Shown in pieces: positions 7,770 through 10,585 of a stretch of DNA of 10,585 nt; the stretch's first letter is position 1; each line of letters begins with the position of its first letter. The position numbers were made by a program, and so were the translations under genes. This stretch comes from an uncultured Devosia sp. (GTDB lineage: Bacteria > Pseudomonadota > Alphaproteobacteria > Rhizobiales > Devosiaceae), in assembly GCA_946481445.1 (NCBI GenBank), contig CAMLOA010000031.1, positions 1 to 10,585 of the forward strand, in the 5' to 3' direction. Below the pieces are notes generated by a model, which ran no database searches, was not told the origin of the DNA, and saw only the letters and a list, made by a program, of their open reading frames with translations.

Positions 7770-8192
7770 ATGAGTGACACTGTCGTGTCGGCGAGCGGTC
7801 ATGAGAGCGACTTGGTCGAACTCAGCACCGAAATCGTCGCAGCCTATGTCAGCCACAATGCCGTCAGCCCGTCCGATCTGCCCAAGCTGATCGCCGACGT
7901 GCACGGTGCCCTGCGCTCCCTCTCGACCAACGAAGCCCCGCTTCCGGTCGAGGAGCTCAAGCCTGCCGTGCCGGTCCGCAAGTCCGTCGCGGCCGACTAC
8001 ATTATCTGCCTCGAAGATGGCAAGAAGTTCAAATCGCTGAAGCGCCACCTTCGTACCCACTACAATCTCTCGCCAGAAGAATATCGCGAGAAGTGGGGCC
8101 TGCCGGCCGACTATCCGATGGTTGCTCCGAACTATTCGGCAACCCGCTCGAAGCTGGCCAAGGACAACGGTCTGGGCCGCAAGGCGGCCTGA
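7770..8192 (+). CDS. mucR: MucR/Ros family zinc-finger transcriptional regulator
   Basis: This is a DNA-binding global regulator of the Ros/MucR family. In rhizobia and Brucella its relatives control exopolysaccharide, motility, and symbiosis or virulence genes, acting as H-NS-like oligomers on AT-rich DNA with TpA steps. The product has 140 residues. The N-terminal part (about 12-55, LVELSTEIVAAYVSHNAVSP) is the oligomerisation region. The zinc-finger domain starts near residue 76 and shows C80-x2-D83 and H93-x3-H97 in CLEDGKKFKSLKRHLRTH. It is followed by the family hallmark YNLSPEEYREKWGLPADYP and MVAPNYSATRSKLAK. The second ligand is Asp instead of Cys, a variant known in Brucella and Mesorhizobium relatives. 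ATG 7770 has a good ribosome binding site, and a strong terminator follows. Confidence 0.96.
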   Translation: MSDTVVSASGHESDLVELSTEIVAAYVSHNAVSPSDLPKLIADVHGALRSLSTNEAPLPVEELKPAVPVRKSVAADYIICLEDGKKFKSLKRHLRTHYNLSPEEYREKWGLPADYPMVAPNYSATRSKLAKDNGLGRKAA

Positions 8193-8216
8193 CCGCAGCA
8201 TCCTCCGAGACACGTC

Positions 8217-8232
8217 GCGCCCACACGGGCGC
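8217..8232 (+). repeat. Short hairpin downstream of mucR
   Basis: GCGCCC (8217-8222) pairs with GGGCGC (8227-8232) around a four-base ACAC loop. No T tract follows, so it is not itself a terminator. It lies between the mucR stop and the stronger hairpin at 8242-8286 and may protect the 3' end of the transcript. Confidence 0.35.
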
Positions 8233-8241
8233 CGGGCACTC

Positions 8242-8286
8242 AAAAAGTTCAAGCGGCCGCTCCCCAAGGCGGCCGTTTGAATTTTT
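8242..8286 (+). terminator. Strong intrinsic terminator of mucR, symmetric for both strands
   Basis: The left arm TTCAAGCGGCCGC (8248-8260) pairs with the right arm GCGGCCGTTTGAA (8269-8281), giving a 13-bp stem with one G-U wobble and an eight-base loop. A T5 tract (8282-8286) follows the stem and an A5 tract (8242-8246) precedes it, so the structure could terminate in either direction. It ends the mucR transcript and insulates the downstream pair of genes. Confidence 0.85.
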
Positions 8287-8304
8287 GACGACCGTCCACA
8301 AAAG

Positions 8305-8313
8305 TTATCCCCA
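8305..8313 (+). promoter_or_regulatory. DnaA-box-like 9-mer
   Basis: TTATCCCCA differs from the consensus DnaA box TTATCCACA at one position. It sits 60 bases upstream of a gene whose product resembles the DNA-binding domain of DnaA, so the site could be bound by DnaA or by the small protein itself. A single near-match is weak evidence on its own. Confidence 0.35.
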
Positions 8314-8338
8314 CCACCTTGCCCTTGTCGCAGTTTGT

Positions 8339-8352
8339 AGGAATTAATTCCT
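8339..8352. repeat. 14-bp perfect palindrome, likely operator
   Basis: AGGAATTAATTCCT is fully symmetric and centred on TTAA. It ends 21 bases before the ATG at 8374, where a bound regulator would cover the promoter or transcription start. CTTGCAAG (8351-8358), an 8-bp palindrome, overlaps its end. The AT-rich core with a central TpA step would also suit MucR, which is encoded just upstream. The regulator that uses it is unknown. Confidence 0.5.
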
Positions 8353-8373
8353 TGCAAGCGATGAGGGCAATCA

Positions 8374-8727
8374 ATGTTTCATGCTTCTTTCCATGCTACG
8401 CCCACCCGGCGCCCGGGACCGGGCCGCGCCTGTGCGGTCGTCATCGCACTGGTTGCGCGTGAAAAGCATGTGCCCAGGCAGATGCTTACACATCCAAGTC
8501 GAGGTCGTGCCCCGACCGCGCATGCCCGGCAGCTGGCTATGTACCTGGCCCATACGGCCCTCGGACGGTCGCTGAAGGAGGTCGGTGAGGTCTTCGGACG
8601 GGATAGGACTACGGTCTCATACGCCTGCGCCCTGATCGAGGACATGCGTGACGATCCGCATTTCGATGCTGAAGTTGCAGCGCTCGAAAGCCGGATCGAG
8701 GTCATGTTGGGGGACACGGATGCCTGA
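8374..8727 (+). CDS. Small helix-turn-helix protein resembling DnaA domain IV
   Basis: The product has 117 residues and aligns by eye with the C-terminal DNA-binding domain of the replication initiator DnaA. It shows an HARQLAMYLAH helix near 50-60, then SLKEVGEVFGRDRTTVSYAC near 66-85, which matches the DnaA signature around GGRDHTTVLHAC. Here one Gly is lost and the His of RDHTT is Arg (R78). No AAA+ ATPase domain and no domain I are present, so it cannot be an initiator by itself. The likely role is binding of DnaA-box-like DNA as a regulator or competitor, which is inference. Such proteins are often labelled 'chromosomal replication initiator DnaA' or 'helix-turn-helix domain-containing protein' in Hyphomicrobiales. 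The first ~20 residues are basic and Pro-rich and do not match DnaA; GAGGG six bases upstream supports ATG 8374. The stop overlaps the next gene by eight bases. Confidence 0.85.
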   Translation: MFHASFHATPTRRPGPGRACAVVIALVAREKHVPRQMLTHPSRGRAPTAHARQLAMYLAHTALGRSLKEVGEVFGRDRTTVSYACALIEDMRDDPHFDAEVAALESRIEVMLGDTDA

Positions 8728-9196
8728 AAGGGTCGGCCTGGAACGATTCGCCGCGGGAAAGCACCCCTTCCTCGACAAGCATCACCTGGCCGCTGCGGAG
8801 CGGCTGGAACGCCTGGTTCAACGCGCCTGCCTCGCGCCCCGCCTGACGATGTCCTATGGTTCCTACACTGTCGCGAGCCATGGCCAGGGCAACTTGGCCC
8901 GGGATCTCAGCGACAGCGCCGCTGACGCCCGGAGCCGGATCAACGCCCTGGCCGAGAGACTGCCGTCCGATTGCTGGGACGTGCTCTTCGACGTCTGCGG
9001 TCTCGGCCTGGGGTTGCAGGAGATCGAGGTGGCGCGCCAGTGGCCGAGGCGAAGCGCCAAGCTCGTGCTGCGAATCGGCCTCGAGCAACTCGCGCGGGAA
9101 TTCGGTCTGGCGCCGCACATTGCCGGCCGCCAGGGCGGCAGAGTCTCCGGATGGCTCGAACGGCGTCCGCCGATGTTCGCGGATAGCTCGCCTTAA
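8720..9196 (+). CDS. DUF6456-like domain protein
   Basis: The product has 158 residues. I recognise the general pattern of the DUF6456 family: an N-terminal GLERFAAGKHPFLDKHHLAAAERL segment, then LAPRLTMSYGSY, then ARSRINALAERLPSDCWDVLFDVCGLGLGLQEIE, and WPRRSAKLVLRIGLEQLARE near residues 111-130. The last segment looks like a helix-turn-helix core, so the protein may bind DNA, but its function is unknown. ATG 8720 lies inside the end of the preceding gene (eight-base overlap) and has GGGGG a few bases upstream, which suggests coupled translation and a joint role with the DnaA domain IV-like protein. An in-frame ATG at 8648 would add 24 residues, but that stretch overlaps the neighbour's conserved region and looks like shadow sequence. 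The protein appears shorter than family members I recall, which have an extra N-terminal part. Confidence 0.75.
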   Translation: MPERVGLERFAAGKHPFLDKHHLAAAERLERLVQRACLAPRLTMSYGSYTVASHGQGNLARDLSDSAADARSRINALAERLPSDCWDVLFDVCGLGLGLQEIEVARQWPRRSAKLVLRIGLEQLAREFGLAPHIAGRQGGRVSGWLERRPPMFADSSP

Positions 9197-9250
9197 CCAT
9201 CGCCACGTCCGCGGCAACCGGGGAGGGGCCGGACGTGCTACTGGCCGCAT

Positions 9251-10324
9251 ATGCGTCAAAAATATCTCACCATCCAGTACCTGCGCGGTCTCGCGGCCAT
9301 CCTGGTGCTTGCCTCCCATGCCCTGTTGTACCCACTAGTCGAGCACGATCTGGGCTTCGGTCGCCTGGGCTGGCTGGGGGTGATCCTCTTCTTCGTCATT
9401 TCCGGCTTCATCATGGTCGTGGTGACCGGCGAGGGGCGGTTTTCGGCGCGCGATTTCCTACGCCGGCGCTTCGTGCGCGTGGTGCCGCTGTACTGGGCAT
9501 TCACCCTGGTTGCGGCCGCGCTGGCGCTGCTGGCGCCGCACCTGTTCAAGACGACCGTGTTCGATCCTGTGGCCCTGGTGCAGTCGCTGCTCTTCATTCC
9601 GTTCTACAACGCCGCCAGCGGCGGCATTCATCCGCTCTACAAGCTGGGCTGGACGCTGAACTACGAAGTCTTCTTCTATGTATGCTTCGCGCTGCTGGCC
9701 TTCCTGGAGGCCGGGAAAAGGGTGGTCTGGTTGACCCTGGCCTTCTCGGCGCTCGCCATTGTGGGCCTTGCGGTCAAACCCACGGCGGCCATCCCGCAAT
9801 TCTACACCAGCTTCATGCCCCTGGCATTCTGCGCCGGTGCCTGGCTCGGCCTGGCGACCCTGCGCGGGCGGATTGGCAGTCTGTCGCACAAGGCGGTCTT
9901 CGTCCTGGTCGTGCTGGGTCTTGCCGGAATGATCGAGGGCTTCGCCGTGGACCGCCATGGCCTCGTCGAAGATGGGCTGGCCTTTGTCGGCTACCTGGTG
10001 TTCGCTTCAGCGCTGGTACTCCTGGCCGTCCGCCTCGAACAGGTACTCCCCAGGGTCCGGCTGCTGGAGGCGATCGGAGACGCCTCCTACTCCATCTATC
10101 TGGTGCACATGTACGAAGTGGCTGTGCTGTCCGGCCTGGCGTTCAAGCTGCTCGACCCCACCAACCTTCTGGCCGACTATGTCGTCGCCGCCGTCTCGGT
10201 GGCTGGCGGCACACTGGCCGGGCTCGTCGTCTATCGGCTGGCCGAACAGCCGCTGCTGGCGTGGATCAGCATGCGCTGGCCCAGGCGCGCGGCTACACCG
10301 GTTCCCGCTAAATCATCAGCCTGA
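9251..10324 (+). CDS. Acyltransferase 3 family membrane protein (ExoZ/NodX-like)
   Basis: This integral membrane acyltransferase has 357 residues and about ten hydrophobic helices. It transfers acetyl or another acyl group from the cytoplasm to an extracytoplasmic glycan, lipid or polysaccharide. Family motifs in order: IQYLRGLAAILVLASHAL with R12 and the likely catalytic H23, GVILFFVISGFIM (43-55), RRRFVRVVPLYW (71-82), GWTLNYEVFFYVCFAL with E139, and DASYSIYLVHM near 277-287. The acceptor is unknown; exopolysaccharide or lipopolysaccharide are the usual ones, and a link with MucR, an exopolysaccharide regulator nearby, is only suggestive. ATG 9251 begins at the canonical N-terminus, but GGGAGGGG (9221-9228) is 22 bases upstream, too far to be its ribosome binding site. 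Its 3' end overlaps the convergent sufE gene by nine bases. Confidence 0.9.
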   Translation: MRQKYLTIQYLRGLAAILVLASHALLYPLVEHDLGFGRLGWLGVILFFVISGFIMVVVTGEGRFSARDFLRRRFVRVVPLYWAFTLVAAALALLAPHLFKTTVFDPVALVQSLLFIPFYNAASGGIHPLYKLGWTLNYEVFFYVCFALLAFLEAGKRVVWLTLAFSALAIVGLAVKPTAAIPQFYTSFMPLAFCAGAWLGLATLRGRIGSLSHKAVFVLVVLGLAGMIEGFAVDRHGLVEDGLAFVGYLVFASALVLLAVRLEQVLPRVRLLEAIGDASYSIYLVHMYEVAVLSGLAFKLLDPTNLLADYVVAAVSVAGGTLAGLVVYRLAEQPLLAWISMRWPRRAATPVPAKSSA

Positions 10325-10585
10325 TGCGGCGGCGGCTTCGGCGCGTATCCGGTTGACCATGGCCACCAGCCCATTGGAGCGCTGCATCCCCAGATGCTCG
10401 CTGAGCCCGACCTTCCGAAACCATTCAACGGCATCGGTCGCGGCGATTTCGCGGGCTGGCCGGCCCGAATAGAGCGCCAGCAGCACCGCCACCAATCCCT
10501 TGGTGATGATCGCGTCCGACTGGCCGCGGAACGTCATGGTGGTCGTCTCACCGGCGCGGTCCAGGCTGGATACGAGCCAGACATT
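10316..10585 (-). CDS. sufE: SufE family cysteine desulfuration protein (5' part missing)
   Basis: SufE accepts persulfide sulfur from the cysteine desulfurase SufS and passes it to the SUF Fe-S cluster scaffold in the cytoplasm. The visible part is the C-terminal 89 residues. It begins at NVWLVSSLDRAGETTT and continues with MTFRGQSDAIITKGLVAVLL, ALYSGRPAREIAATDAVEWF and GLSEHLGMQRSNGLVAMVNRI, all typical of the family. The acceptor cysteine normally sits just before the VWL motif (C-x-S-x-VWL), so it lies a few residues outside the window. An internal ATG at the MTFRGQ position would give only 73 residues and cut the domain, so the real start lies beyond 10585. The gene converges on the acyltransferase and overlaps its stop. 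Confidence 0.93.
   Translation of the reverse strand, partial: NVWLVSSLDRAGETTTMTFRGQSDAIITKGLVAVLLALYSGRPAREIAATDAVEWFRKVGLSEHLGMQRSNGLVAMVNRIRAEAAAASG

Larger units (their letters stand above)
8287..8373 (+). promoter_or_regulatory. Promoter region of the DnaA domain IV-like gene
   Basis: These 87 bases lie between the terminator and the next start codon. They contain TTATCCCCA at 8305-8313, eight of nine bases of the DnaA box consensus TTATCCACA. A weaker 9-mer ending in TCCACA lies at 8292-8300 in the same orientation. A perfect 14-bp palindrome is at 8339-8352. A -35-like CTTGTC is at 8324-8329, but no convincing -10 follows. GAGGG at 8363-8367, next to ATG 8374, is the ribosome binding site. 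Confidence 0.4.

Noticed and set aside
7623..8357. 244-codon minus-strand frame opposite mucR
   Set aside because: It is antisense to mucR, spans the mucR promoter and terminator, and shows no recognisable domain.
8292..8373. Replication origin (oriC) at the DnaA-box-like sites
   Set aside because: Only one near-consensus box and one weak one are present, with no cluster of boxes, no long AT-rich unwinding region and no usual origin neighbours such as dnaA, hemE or parAB.
9235..10311. 358-codon frame overlapping the acyltransferase in another phase
   Set aside because: The GTG start has a well-placed purine tract, but the translation is Arg/Gly/Pro-rich shadow sequence with no domain, while the 9251 frame has every acyltransferase-3 motif.

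Overview
The window looks like chromosomal DNA of a GC-rich alphaproteobacterium, most probably of the order Hyphomicrobiales (Rhizobiales). A Ros/MucR regulator with the rhizobial C-x2-D zinc-finger variant, a stand-alone DnaA domain IV-like protein followed by a DUF6456-like protein, and the overall GC-rich codon use all point that way. A Devosia-like lineage is a guess that I cannot prove from this sequence. No tRNA, rRNA, insertion sequence, prophage or CRISPR array is visible.

Layout. (1) 1-1590, minus: the first 530 codons of a family S9A prolyl oligopeptidase (oligopeptidase B type), cut by the window edge shortly before the catalytic serine. (2) 1591-1792: a divergent promoter region with a 12-bp perfect palindrome. 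(3) 1793-7636, plus: a complete seven-gene Mrp-type Na+/H+ antiporter operon, mrpA-B-C-D-E-F-G, with start and stop codons overlapping or nearly touching at every junction. (4) 7637-8286, plus: an AT-richer leader, the mucR gene, and a strong, probably bidirectional, intrinsic terminator. (5) 8287-9196, plus: a short regulatory region holding a DnaA-box-like 9-mer and a 14-bp perfect palindrome, then two overlapping genes for a small protein made only of a DnaA domain IV-like DNA-binding fold and a DUF6456-like protein. (6) 9251-10324, plus: a membrane acyltransferase of the acyltransferase-3 family. (7) 10316-10585, minus: the C-terminal part of SufE, convergent with and overlapping the acyltransferase by 9 bases.

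How the genes work together. The Mrp proteins form one membrane complex that exchanges cytoplasmic Na+ for external H+ and supports pH and salt tolerance. MrpA and MrpD are the proton-channel-like subunits related to complex I NuoL/NuoM/NuoN, MrpC is NuoK-like, and MrpB, E, F and G are small accessory membrane subunits. MucR is a global H-NS-like regulator of surface polysaccharide, motility and virulence or symbiosis genes in rhizobia and Brucella. The least understood part is the DnaA domain IV-like/DUF6456 pair. It looks like a two-protein DNA-binding module, set behind a terminator, with a near-consensus DnaA box and a perfect palindrome in its own promoter region. This is the best candidate for an undescribed regulatory system here.
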